Shown here: piece by piece, positions 1-6,497 of the stretch | Layout: the number at the start of each line of letters is the position of its first letter | Numbering within the stretch: the first letter of the stretch is position 1 | Origin: Myxococcales bacterium | GTDB lineage: Bacteria > Myxococcota > Polyangia > Fen-1088 | Reading direction: 5' to 3' | NCBI GenBank assembly: GCA_003153875.1 | Contig: PMBY01000009.1 | Span: forward strand, 452-10,211 | Length of the DNA: 9,760 bases | Translations under genes and position numbers: made by a program | Notes under the pieces: generated by a model | What the model was told of the DNA's origin: nothing | What the model saw: only the letters and a program-made list of their open reading frames with translations | Database searches by the model: none

Positions 1-1
1 C

Positions 2-79
2 ATTCACGTTGACAACTTCCGCTGGCTGTCGGCCGGCTTGATCGAACGAACAAGCGCGTGTTACCTTGTCACAAAATGA
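2..79 (+). CDS. 3' end of an unidentified gene (partial)
   Basis: An open frame enters from the left edge and runs 25 codons to TGA at 77-79. It ends in a segment reading SAGLIERTSACYLVTK. A hydrophobic strand followed by a final Lys resembles the last beta strand of many Rossmann-fold methyltransferases, but this is too short to assign. Of the other two plus frames, one stops at 10-12 and the other near 40. It points the same way as the acyltransferase downstream, with about 225 bases between them. It could be a chance open frame. Confidence 0.35.
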   Translation: MHVDNFRWLSAGLIERTSACYLVTK

Positions 80-115
80 GACGCCACACGGTGCGTAAGA
101 TGAGTCCGGAGGCGC

Positions 116-132
116 TCGATCTCGGAGATCGA
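116..132. repeat. 17-bp palindrome, operator-like
   Basis: The sequence TCGATCTCGGAGATCGA has perfect 8-base arms around a single central G. It lies between the possible gene tail ending at 79 and the acyltransferase start at 305, and directly abuts a second inverted repeat at 133-160. A short two-fold symmetric site of this kind suits a dimeric regulator, but no regulator family is identifiable. It may also be chance in GC-rich DNA. Confidence 0.35.
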
Positions 133-160
133 CCACGGTCAAGGAAACACAAGACCGTGG
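133..160. repeat. 8-bp inverted repeat (hairpin, possible terminator)
   Basis: The arms CCACGGTC (133-140) and GACCGTGG (153-160) are perfect complements around a 12-base A-rich loop. The hairpin starts about 54 bases after the stop at 79, so it could be a terminator for the upstream gene. However, the 3' side reads GCTTGTC rather than a T-run, so Rho-independent function is doubtful. Confidence 0.35.
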
Positions 161-304
161 GCTTGTCGCAGGGTGGTTCGTTTCAGCCAACCTGCACGCG
201 CTTGAACCGCGATCGATTTCTGATTGCTCTTCAAATGAGATTCGCCAGCGTTGCGAGCCGCGAGCAGCCCCAAGTACCGACTTTCCATCGAGATCGGACG
301 ATCG

Positions 305-1417
305 ATGAGGCGTAAGCTGCCTTTGCTCCGAGGCTTGGCGATCCTTGCCGTGCTCGTCGCCCATGCGTCCCTGTGGGCGGTGGTCGACCTGCTGCCCGAT
401 GCCGGGGCGGCATTGGACCTCCACGGTTGGACGTTGGTGCAGTACCGCGTGTTGACCTCGGTGGAACAGCTCTCTATCTTTGCGGTCCCATCCTTTTTCT
501 TCATCACTGGCGTCTTTGCGACGTACGCAACCCGCGGTTCGTCGTTCGCCGAGAACTGGCCGTTCATTAAAAAGCGACTGTGGGCGCTGCTGTTGCCACT
601 CGCCATCTGGTCCGTGGTCGCACTGTCTGTAGACGCCTTTTTCGGCATCAAAGATTGGCCGCTCTATTGGGTTCGTGCCCTTCGCCGTGGCGGCGTCGAA
701 TGGGGTTACTACTTCGTGCCCGCACTCGTGCAGTTCTATCTGCTGACGCCATGGTTTGTACGTGCTGCAGTTGCACATCCGCGTCGCGTGCTCGCGGCCA
801 TCATCGTGGTGCAATTGCTGGTCATTGTCCTGCATCTGGCAGGGGGACCGGCGCCCGACAGCTTCATCGCGGCGATTCCGGGTGCTGGCAAGTGGCCCGG
901 CGGGAACTACCCTGCGTGGCGTTGGATCCTGTATTTCGGATTGGGCATCTTGGCCGGACGCCACAGCGCCGCGGTAGAGGAATGGCTCAAGTCTCACCGT
1001 CGCCTTCTCGGGGTGGGCGCTCTGGTGTTTTCCGGAGTCGCTGTGCTCGAAGGCACGTTGCTCGCAGATGCCTATCGGAATGTGGAGTGGTTTCTGGGCC
1101 AGCAGCGGTTGGGCGTCACTTTCGCAGCCCTCTCGGTGATCGCTTACTTCCTTTCGTTGGATATCAACGCCACGGTCCGCACACGTTGGATCGAGAAGGT
1201 CGGCGTCCGGTCATTTGGCATCTTTCTCATGCACCCAATTGTGATGAAGGGCGCGCACCACGTGCTCGGGCGGGTTCTCCCATCGCTGTGCCAGCGGCAG
1301 GTCATGGTGATGTCAGCCGTATTTCTGGTGCTTGGGTTCGCCCTGCCATGGCTGGCAATCGAGGCCGTGAGCCGGTCGCGTTGGAAGCGTATGACGCTGC
1401 ACCTCTTCGGGCACTAG
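305..1417 (+). CDS. acyltransferase 3 family membrane protein (polysaccharide O-acyltransferase)
   Basis: This is a polytopic inner-membrane protein of about 370 residues, the usual size for acyltransferase-3 (OafA/NodX-like) enzymes. These move an acetyl or related acyl group onto sugars of surface polysaccharides. The N-terminus has the family pattern RG..(x)..H: R9, G10 and H20 lie in the first membrane segment (about 5-25). A second hallmark, IFAVPSFFFITG, sits at 58-69. It is followed by KKRLWALLLPLAIW (89-102), a Y/F-P-A-L-Q-F-Y-L-L-P segment at 135-149, and SFGIFLMHPIVM (303-314) near the end. The ATG at 305 is chosen over a TTG at 251 because it places the first membrane helix at the expected position. 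The ribosome site is weak either way. The acyl group and acceptor cannot be read from the sequence. It stands alone on the plus strand and may be co-transcribed with nothing. Confidence 0.88.
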   Translation: MRRKLPLLRGLAILAVLVAHASLWAVVDLLPDAGAALDLHGWTLVQYRVLTSVEQLSIFAVPSFFFITGVFATYATRGSSFAENWPFIKKRLWALLLPLAIWSVVALSVDAFFGIKDWPLYWVRALRRGGVEWGYYFVPALVQFYLLTPWFVRAAVAHPRRVLAAIIVVQLLVIVLHLAGGPAPDSFIAAIPGAGKWPGGNYPAWRWILYFGLGILAGRHSAAVEEWLKSHRRLLGVGALVFSGVAVLEGTLLADAYRNVEWFLGQQRLGVTFAALSVIAYFLSLDINATVRTRWIEKVGVRSFGIFLMHPIVMKGAHHVLGRVLPSLCQRQVMVMSAVFLVLGFALPWLAIEAVSRSRWKRMTLHLFGH

Positions 1418-1453
1418 TTGAACCGCACGCCCAGCAGGAGCGACGTGGCGGCC

Positions 1454-1477
1454 GGGCATACTGTCTGCCCTTTTCTT
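1454..1477 (+). terminator. possible Rho-independent terminator of the acyltransferase gene
   Basis: GGGCA and TGCCC form a 5-bp stem around a 7-base loop (1454-1470). The run TTTTCTT (1471-1477) follows at once. It starts 37 bases after the acyltransferase stop. Position and T-run fit a terminator, but the stem is short. Confidence 0.35.
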
Positions 1478-1520
1478 CGGCGCCGTGTGGAACATCTCGG
1501 CTCGCTTGAAGGTCTAGAGT

Positions 1521-1541
1521 TGTGGCAGTGTAACTGCTACA
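1521..1541. repeat. 9-bp stem hairpin with 3-base loop
   Basis: TGTGGCAGT (1521-1529) and ACTGCTACA (1533-1541) pair across a GTA loop with a single G-T wobble. No T-run follows directly, so it is less likely a terminator than an RNA hairpin or operator. It overlaps the -10-like TGTAAC of a weak promoter match for the downstream glycosyltransferase gene, which would suit a regulated promoter, but this is unproven. Confidence 0.4.
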
Positions 1542-1753
1542 GTGGCCCTGTTTTCATCGCATCCCGATCGAAACGCACGATGCCTAGAGCGCAAAAGTCG
1601 CGACTGAAGAAGGTCAAGCTGTTTCCCACCATCGCTTGGCAAAGAAGCGTGCGGCAAGAGCACGCTTCCTCCCAGCTGAAGCGCTGCGGCCGTGACAAGC
1701 GAATCACGCAAGACGTGGCCGTGTGGCTGACTGCGAGTCTCCGGCGCCGCACC

Positions 1754-1759
1754 AGAAGG
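1754..1759 (+). promoter_or_regulatory. ribosome binding site fixing the GT2 start
   Basis: AGAAGG lies 8 bases before the ATG at 1768. It supports that start over an in-frame upstream ATG at 1723, which would add 15 residues with no family similarity ahead of the conserved first beta strand. Confidence 0.7.
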
Positions 1760-1767
1760 TCGACTTG

Positions 1768-2703
1768 ATGACCAGCGAACTGGTGTCGGTAGTCATCCCC
1801 TCATACAACTACGGACGGTATGTCTGTGAGGCGGTCGAGAGTGTCTTGCGACAAACGTACCAGCCGGTGGAAGTGATTGTCGTTGATGATGGATCAACGG
1901 ACGATACGCGAGCGCGGCTGGAGGGGTATCGCGACCGAATTCGCTATGTCTACCAATCGAACCGCGGGCTATCGGCGGCCCGAAACACGGGAATTCGGGA
2001 AGCACGCGGCGTGTGGGTAGCGTTTCTCGACGCGGATGACCTGTGGCATCCTCAGAAGACCGAAGTCCAGCTTTCCGCCATCAAGCAACTCGGAGACATT
2101 TGCTTTTTTGGCAGCCCGCTCGCCGATACCATGCCCGAGCGGCTCGACCCGACGCCAGACGTAAGGCGGCTGGGAGTATCTGACTTTTTCACGTCGACCC
2201 CTCTCAGCGGGTCGTCGGCCGTGATTCGACGGGACTGCTTCACGCAAGTAGGCTACTTTGACGAAGCGCTCAAGAGTGTGGAGGATCGCGACATGTGGCT
2301 CCGGGTAGCCGCGCGTTTTCCCGCGGCGTGCATAGCTTCGCCGTGTTGGTACTACAGGCAGCATCCCGAGCAGATGAATCGGAACCCGGATCGGATGGCT
2401 GACAACTTCCTTGCCGTGCTTACCAAGTTCTTCGACCAACACCCCGAGCATCGCGCGGACCAAGCTCGGGCGTGGGCGTTCATGCATCTGGATTCGGCGA
2501 CCTCGCACCTGGAATGCGGGAATCGCTGGAAAGCCGCTCAGCACTTGCTCAGATCTGTTGCGAAGCATCCGCTTCCACTGACTCCGCGAGGGCCACGTCC
2601 GCACCTACGCACGCGCATGCTTGTGCGCGTCGTAGTTGGACTGTCGACGGTCAAGGCTGCTCAAAAGCTAGTTCTGGCGGCACGTGGTTTTCGTCGAGGA
2701 TGA
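1768..2703 (+). CDS. glycosyltransferase family 2 (GT-A fold)
   Basis: This 311-residue soluble enzyme should transfer a sugar from a nucleotide donor to a growing glycan on the cytoplasmic side of the membrane. The N-terminal beta strand VSVVIPSYNYGRY (6-18) and VVDDGSTDDT (38-47) bind the nucleotide. SNRGLSAARNTGI (64-76) is typical of the family. The metal-binding DXD motif is D88-A89-D90 in FLDADDLW. An E172-D173 pair in SVEDRDMWLR fits the catalytic-base loop. After about residue 230 comes a less conserved, mostly helical tail. Length is normal for a single-domain GT2 and there is no membrane segment. The start at 1768 has a good ribosome site. It converges on the minus-strand operon, with 83 bases between stop codons. 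Donor and acceptor cannot be predicted. Confidence 0.93.
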   Translation: MTSELVSVVIPSYNYGRYVCEAVESVLRQTYQPVEVIVVDDGSTDDTRARLEGYRDRIRYVYQSNRGLSAARNTGIREARGVWVAFLDADDLWHPQKTEVQLSAIKQLGDICFFGSPLADTMPERLDPTPDVRRLGVSDFFTSTPLSGSSAVIRRDCFTQVGYFDEALKSVEDRDMWLRVAARFPAACIASPCWYYRQHPEQMNRNPDRMADNFLAVLTKFFDQHPEHRADQARAWAFMHLDSATSHLECGNRWKAAQHLLRSVAKHPLPLTPRGPRPHLRTRMLVRVVVGLSTVKAAQKLVLAARGFRRG

Positions 2704-2786
2704 GTTCATCAGCAAGGCTTCGCCCGGTGCCCCCTTCCGAGCCAGCGTAGCATTCGTCCGCAAACCAATACGGGAATCCCCAACGG

Positions 2787-4013
2787 TCAAGGTAGACAGC
2801 TTCCGAGTGGCGGATTCGTGCGGCGTCCACGGTCCTCACCTTCAGTGAGCCCCTGCATCAGCTTGGCTTTCACGCTAAGCACATGATCTCCGAGCTCCGC
2901 GACCTTCTTCTCCCATGTCTCACGCTCCATGCGCCGGCTGCGCTCTTCGCGTGCGGCAGGTGAATCCTCGGCGATCGCGGCCTCGCAGGCCGCTACGAAC
3001 TCTTCCTTGGTCCGGGCGACCCTACACACATCTTTGTAGAGCATCACCTCGGGAAGTGCCGTCGAAACTACGGGGAGACCGGCGCTCAGGTATTCACGGA
3101 GCTTGATCGGGTTGACATGGATGGTCAGCTCGTCGACGACGAACGGGATGAGCCCGGCGGAAAACGCTTTGCAGTAGCGTGGGAGGTCGGCGTAGGGACG
3201 CCTCTCAATGTGATGGATGTTCGGTCGTCCTTTCAGCCGCGAGATATCTGTCGCTGCAGGGCCGATGAGTACGATGGACCACTCAGGATGACGTTCGGCC
3301 AGGTAGAGCAACAGATCCTTATCGATCCAATTCTGCAAGAGTCCAAAGAAGCCCAAGATCGGACGAGGCAGATTGGCGAGTTCGGGGTGGGCTTCAAGAT
3401 TGTCACCCAGGGCCTTCGCGAAGTGACCGTGGTCCACGCCGTGAGAGGCGAGGTAGCACTCTGGGTTGTGGACCCTCTTCTTTTCGAGCAAAGACTGAGA
3501 CGTGGTGAACACCACGCTCACCTTGCGAAGGATGTCCTCCTCCATGGCACGCATTCTGTTCGCGTCCACGTTCTCGAACTGGGAAAACTCGTCGGTGCAG
3601 TAGTAGACGGACAACTCCTCCCCAAGCTTCCCCACATAAGGCGCGGCTGTCGGCAGGAATGACCACAGCTGAAAGCGGGGCATATTCAATTTCCGCCTTA
3701 GTAGGCTGATCGTCGTCTTCAAGATCTGCGTGTTCATCCGGGCGGCCAGCGGGCTCGCCGGAAAAGGCAGAACGATCGGTGTGTAGACCCAAAGATTCGC
3801 AGCCACCTGCTTGGCGCCTTGTCCAAAGCTCGAAAGCTTGCTCAGGATTTTTTTGATATCCCGTCCGCTGGAGAGGTTCGGATTTCGCGTGGAGATTGAG
3901 TTCAACCAGAGCACCCGGTTGTGCTTCGCCAATAGGCGCATCACGTGGTTATTGCTTGTCGGGTCTTCGGACCAATCTTTGGCGAAGCAGACGATGTTCT
4001 CGCCGATCAGCAT
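2787..4013 (-). CDS. glycosyltransferase, GT-B fold, TuaH/GT4-like
   Basis: This is a 408-residue cytoplasmic sugar transferase of the GT-B type, closest in pattern to teichuronic-acid TuaH-like and GT4 enzymes. The N-terminal domain is divergent (WSEDPTSNNHVMRLLAKHNR at about 14-33). The linker region carries SHGVDHGHF (190-198), and the C-terminal domain opens with GFFGLLQNWID (221-231). The donor-binding segment is VNPIKLREYLSAGLPVVST (300-318), with K304 and E307 where the family places its phosphate- and ribose-binding residues. The ATG at 4013 is preferred over a TTG at 4049: AAGAGG (4020-4025) sits 6 bases before it. It overlaps the end of the deacetylase gene by 7 bases, indicating translational coupling, and is the last gene of the operon. 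The final 20 or so residues are basic and poorly conserved. No signal peptide is visible. Confidence 0.85.
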   Translation of the reverse strand: MLIGENIVCFAKDWSEDPTSNNHVMRLLAKHNRVLWLNSISTRNPNLSSGRDIKKILSKLSSFGQGAKQVAANLWVYTPIVLPFPASPLAARMNTQILKTTISLLRRKLNMPRFQLWSFLPTAAPYVGKLGEELSVYYCTDEFSQFENVDANRMRAMEEDILRKVSVVFTTSQSLLEKKRVHNPECYLASHGVDHGHFAKALGDNLEAHPELANLPRPILGFFGLLQNWIDKDLLLYLAERHPEWSIVLIGPAATDISRLKGRPNIHHIERRPYADLPRYCKAFSAGLIPFVVDELTIHVNPIKLREYLSAGLPVVSTALPEVMLYKDVCRVARTKEEFVAACEAAIAEDSPAAREERSRRMERETWEKKVAELGDHVLSVKAKLMQGLTEGEDRGRRTNPPLGSCLP

Positions 4014-5083
4014 GCAGTTCCTCTTGGCCAGATGTCCCGACGCTCCCAACTCCCAATCATGGGCAGATGAACTTCGAAAGGATAGCGAGCCTCGATCCGC
4101 TTGTAAACCTGATCGACCAGGCGGAGCGCCTTTAGGTCGCGCCTTCCTCGAGGAAACTGGCTCATGGATTGGCGCGGAATCGTGGGCAGGTCTTTCGCGA
4201 GGTCGGCCAGAGTTTTTACCTTGAAGAGATCGGCATGCTCACTCAGAAAGCGACAAATCCCTCGCAAACGTCGGGCATTGACCAGGTTGATCCGACCACT
4301 CCTTTGCGCGACCGAATCAAGGTGAAAAAACTCAAAAGAATGCGTGACCAGGGTTATCTCCTGCAGGCCGAGGCGATGGGCCTGCAAGAGGAGGTGTTTC
4401 ATCTCGGGGAGGCCAACTGCCGTCACCTGCAGAGGTCGGAATGCCCCTCCAGGCTCGCGAAAATTGGTCACCGGGAGCTCCCAGACACCACAGCCCGTGT
4501 CGAAGAGCCCGGCTTCGATCTTGGGCCATCGGATTTTGCAATCGCTCGCCAAGTAGGACGGGTTGTAGGTGCTGCTGACACGAAGGCCATTTTCCTTCAT
4601 CGCCTTCCAGGTATCGTTGTCGCCGCCAAAGTTGCCGGCCCGGAAGGCGACGATTTCGCCGCGAGGAACGCCAGCCTCCTCGAGGATGTCCATGCCTCGT
4701 CGCAAAAAAGCTGTCTGCTTCTCAAGCGGATAATCCGCTAGATTATCGGAGGAAAGGCTTTCATTTTTGCTGATCCAAAAAGCCTGAGCCTGTCCGGGAT
4801 GAATGTGGAGTTGCACGTCGTGTCCGCGCTCACGGATAGTCCGGCACACGCTGGACAGCCCACCCAAACCGAAGAAAGCGCTGCCGATCGGCTCGACGAA
4901 GAACGTTGCCTTGAGACCGAACTCGTCGAGATTTCCCATGATGAGATCGATGCCGAGCTCTCGCTTCTGATTGGCGAACCGACCGAACACGCGAAGATCG
5001 TAGCCAGCGGCGGGTAGCAGAGCTTTCCCAACATAGCGCTCTTCACGGCATTCCACGTCGACTGTGAGATAGACCTGCGTCAC
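4007..5083 (-). CDS. polysaccharide deacetylase family protein (NodB-like fold, cytoplasmic)
   Basis: This 358-residue protein should hydrolyse N- or O-acetyl groups from a sugar with a divalent metal. The first beta strand carries TVDVE (7-11), with D9 and E11 where the classical family has its TFDD motif. GHDVQLHIHPG (87-97) supplies the metal-binding histidines (H93, H95). VAFRAGNFGG (145-154) matches motif 3, and LVTHSFEF (245-252) places a late histidine in the active site. There is no signal peptide or membrane helix, so it should act in the cytoplasm, as NodB does. About 80 C-terminal residues beyond the barrel are basic and unassigned. The start is GTG, one base after the epimerase stop (TGA-C-GTG), with GAGG 6 bases upstream inside the epimerase's last codons. 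The true substrate, either a nucleotide sugar or a lipid-linked sugar, is unknown. The family assignment is firm; the activity is inferred. Confidence 0.87.
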   Translation of the reverse strand: MTQVYLTVDVECREERYVGKALLPAAGYDLRVFGRFANQKRELGIDLIMGNLDEFGLKATFFVEPIGSAFFGLGGLSSVCRTIRERGHDVQLHIHPGQAQAFWISKNESLSSDNLADYPLEKQTAFLRRGMDILEEAGVPRGEIVAFRAGNFGGDNDTWKAMKENGLRVSSTYNPSYLASDCKIRWPKIEAGLFDTGCGVWELPVTNFREPGGAFRPLQVTAVGLPEMKHLLLQAHRLGLQEITLVTHSFEFFHLDSVAQRSGRINLVNARRLRGICRFLSEHADLFKVKTLADLAKDLPTIPRQSMSQFPRGRRDLKALRLVDQVYKRIEARYPFEVHLPMIGSWERRDIWPRGTAC

Positions 5084-5084
5084 G

Positions 5085-6224
5085 TCACGCCTCAGCCGGA
5101 AAGAGGGCGCCCATGATCTCTACGATGCGTGTCGCGGCCTTGCCATCCCAGAACTTGGGGATGCGTCCCTGCATAGGCCGCTTCTTAAGGGTCTCGTAGG
5201 CCGACAAAATGGACTCGCGCTTGGTCCCCGCCAGGATGTTGGTTCCCTCCTCGATCGTGACTGGACGTTCGGTGTTCTCGCGCAGCGTGAGGCACGGCAC
5301 GCCGAGGGCAGTCGTCTCCTCCTGAATCCCACCCGAATCGGTGATGGTCAGCGCCGAGCAGGCCATGAGCTTGACGAAATCGAGATATCCCATGGGCTCT
5401 CGGATGATCCAGCGTGAAGTCTCCAAAGGGAAACCCATGGCTTCCAGCTTGGGTCGTGTCCTGGGATGGGCTGGGAAGACGATCGGCAGATCGACGGCGA
5501 TGGTATCGAGCACTTTGAATAGATCGCGAAGCGAGTTTGAGTCATCCACATTGCTCGGTCGATGCAGCGTGAGGACCGCATACCGACGCTCGGTCAGGCC
5601 AATCTGCCCCAAGATCGGCGAGGTCATCGCCTGCTGCTTCGCGGCAAGAAGCGTGTCGATCATGACGTTTCCGACATAGTGGATGCGATGCTCGGAGATC
5701 CCCTCTCGTTTCAGGTTGGCCAGTCCGGCCGGGTCGCTCACGAAGAGCAGGTCGGAGATGACGTCGGTGAGCAGGCGATTGATCTCTTCCGGCATGTCCC
5801 AGTCGAGGCTACGTAGGCCGGCTTCCACGTGGACCATCACCGGTCGAGTCCGTGTTTCGTTCCTGAAACGAATGGGTTGCTTGAGATGGAACTTGGCCGT
5901 CACCAGGGCGCAGGCGATTGTGGAATTGACATCGCCTACGACGATCACCGCGTGAGGCTGCTCACGCTCCAGAACAGCCTCGAACCGCTTCATCACCTCC
6001 GCCGTTTGGACGGCATGACTACCCGATCCGACAGAGAGGTTCTCGTCTGGTCGCGCAATACGCAAATCCTCAAAGAACACTTTCGATAGCTTGTCGTCGT
6101 AGTGTTGACCGGTATGAATCAGCTTGGCCAGAAACCTGGGGTTCGCTGAGAAGGCCTTCATGAGCGGCGCGACCTTGGGAAAGTTGGGGCGTGCACCCGC
6201 AACGCACAAAGCGCGCAGGGTCAT
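5085..6224 (-). CDS. wecB: UDP-N-acetylglucosamine 2-epimerase (non-hydrolysing)
   Basis: This 379-residue cytoplasmic enzyme interconverts UDP-GlcNAc and UDP-ManNAc, the precursor of ManNAc and ManNAcA units in surface glycans. The N-terminus has GARPNFPKVAPL (10-21) and HTGQHYDDKLS (37-47). Residues matching the E. coli WecB catalytic set are D98 (VVGDVNST), E134 (VHVEAGLRS), E148 (MPEEINR) and H221 (LTLHRPSN). UDP-binding signatures TDSGGIQEE (295-303) and LRENTERPVTIEEGTN (314-329) follow. Length matches the family. Compared with E. coli numbering, E134 and E148 are shifted by 17 but D98 by only 3, which implies an insertion of about 14 residues near 112-128. It is the first gene of a three-gene operon, 1 base before the deacetylase gene, with a candidate promoter at 6271-6298. 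The symbol is used in the family sense; the final glycan need not be enterobacterial common antigen. Confidence 0.93.
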   Translation of the reverse strand: MTLRALCVAGARPNFPKVAPLMKAFSANPRFLAKLIHTGQHYDDKLSKVFFEDLRIARPDENLSVGSGSHAVQTAEVMKRFEAVLEREQPHAVIVVGDVNSTIACALVTAKFHLKQPIRFRNETRTRPVMVHVEAGLRSLDWDMPEEINRLLTDVISDLLFVSDPAGLANLKREGISEHRIHYVGNVMIDTLLAAKQQAMTSPILGQIGLTERRYAVLTLHRPSNVDDSNSLRDLFKVLDTIAVDLPIVFPAHPRTRPKLEAMGFPLETSRWIIREPMGYLDFVKLMACSALTITDSGGIQEETTALGVPCLTLRENTERPVTIEEGTNILAGTKRESILSAYETLKKRPMQGRIPKFWDGKAATRIVEIMGALFPAEA

Positions 6225-6270
6225 CTGCTGCTTTCAATGCGCGCGGCGTTGCCGGCGAACCCGGTGTTGC

Positions 6271-6298
6271 ATGATAGAAACAAGATAGAAAGTGTTAC
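6271..6298 (-). promoter_or_regulatory. candidate sigma-70 promoter for the wecB operon
   Basis: Read on the minus strand, GTAACA (6298-6293) is separated by 16 bases from TATCAT (6276-6271). These match TTGACA at 4 of 6 and TATAAT at 5 of 6. Transcription would start near 6264, about 40 bases before the wecB ATG. It is AT-rich compared with its surroundings. Confidence 0.45.
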
Positions 6299-6350
6299 AT
6301 GAAAGGAGTTGGAGGGTAGTCGATTTTCTGCGTATTCCCGACCGCGTGCG

Positions 6351-6366
6351 CGCTCCGTTCGGAGCG
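6351..6366. repeat. 7-bp inverted repeat in the 273-base wecB upstream region
   Basis: CGCTCCGTTCGGAGCG has complementary 7-base arms around a TT centre. It lies between the end of the GT4 gene (6498) and the candidate wecB promoter. It has no T-run on either side, so it may be a factor-independent structure, an operator, or chance. I see no gene in 6225-6497. Confidence 0.3.
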
Positions 6367-6497
6367 TCGTAAACGGGACTGGTCGGTGGGAAGCGCTGGT
6401 GCTATTCACGGGACTTGTTCCCTTCCTTGCACAATCTCCTGTCCTTTCCATGCGTAACGTCTGCTGCGGTTTCTCGTGCTCGACCGGGCGGACGCAT

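Larger units (their letters stand above)
1418..1767. other. 350-base intergenic region, no convincing gene
   Basis: This lies between two plus-strand genes. A frame is open across it on the plus strand, from a TTG at 1418. Its product is rich in Arg, Lys and Ser, has no recognisable motif, and has no ribosome site. The minus-strand frames look equally random. It does contain a terminator-like hairpin (1454-1477), a 9-bp stem hairpin (1521-1541), and the ribosome site of the next gene (1754-1759). A weak promoter match, TTGAAG (1506-1511), 17 bases, TGTAAC (1529-1534), overlaps the second hairpin. Confidence 0.55.

Noticed and set aside
580..1509. A 309-codon plus-strand frame inside the acyltransferase gene
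   Set aside because: Its product is rich in Arg and Cys with no family motifs, while the overlapping frame has clear acyltransferase-3 signatures.
2651..2839. A 62-codon minus-strand frame (GTG start) between and overlapping the convergent glycosyltransferase genes
   Set aside because: The product looks fairly balanced (it contains WGFPYWFADECYAG), but it overlaps both neighbours by 53 bases, the ribosome site is too close to the start, and no family is recognised. It deserves only a homology check.
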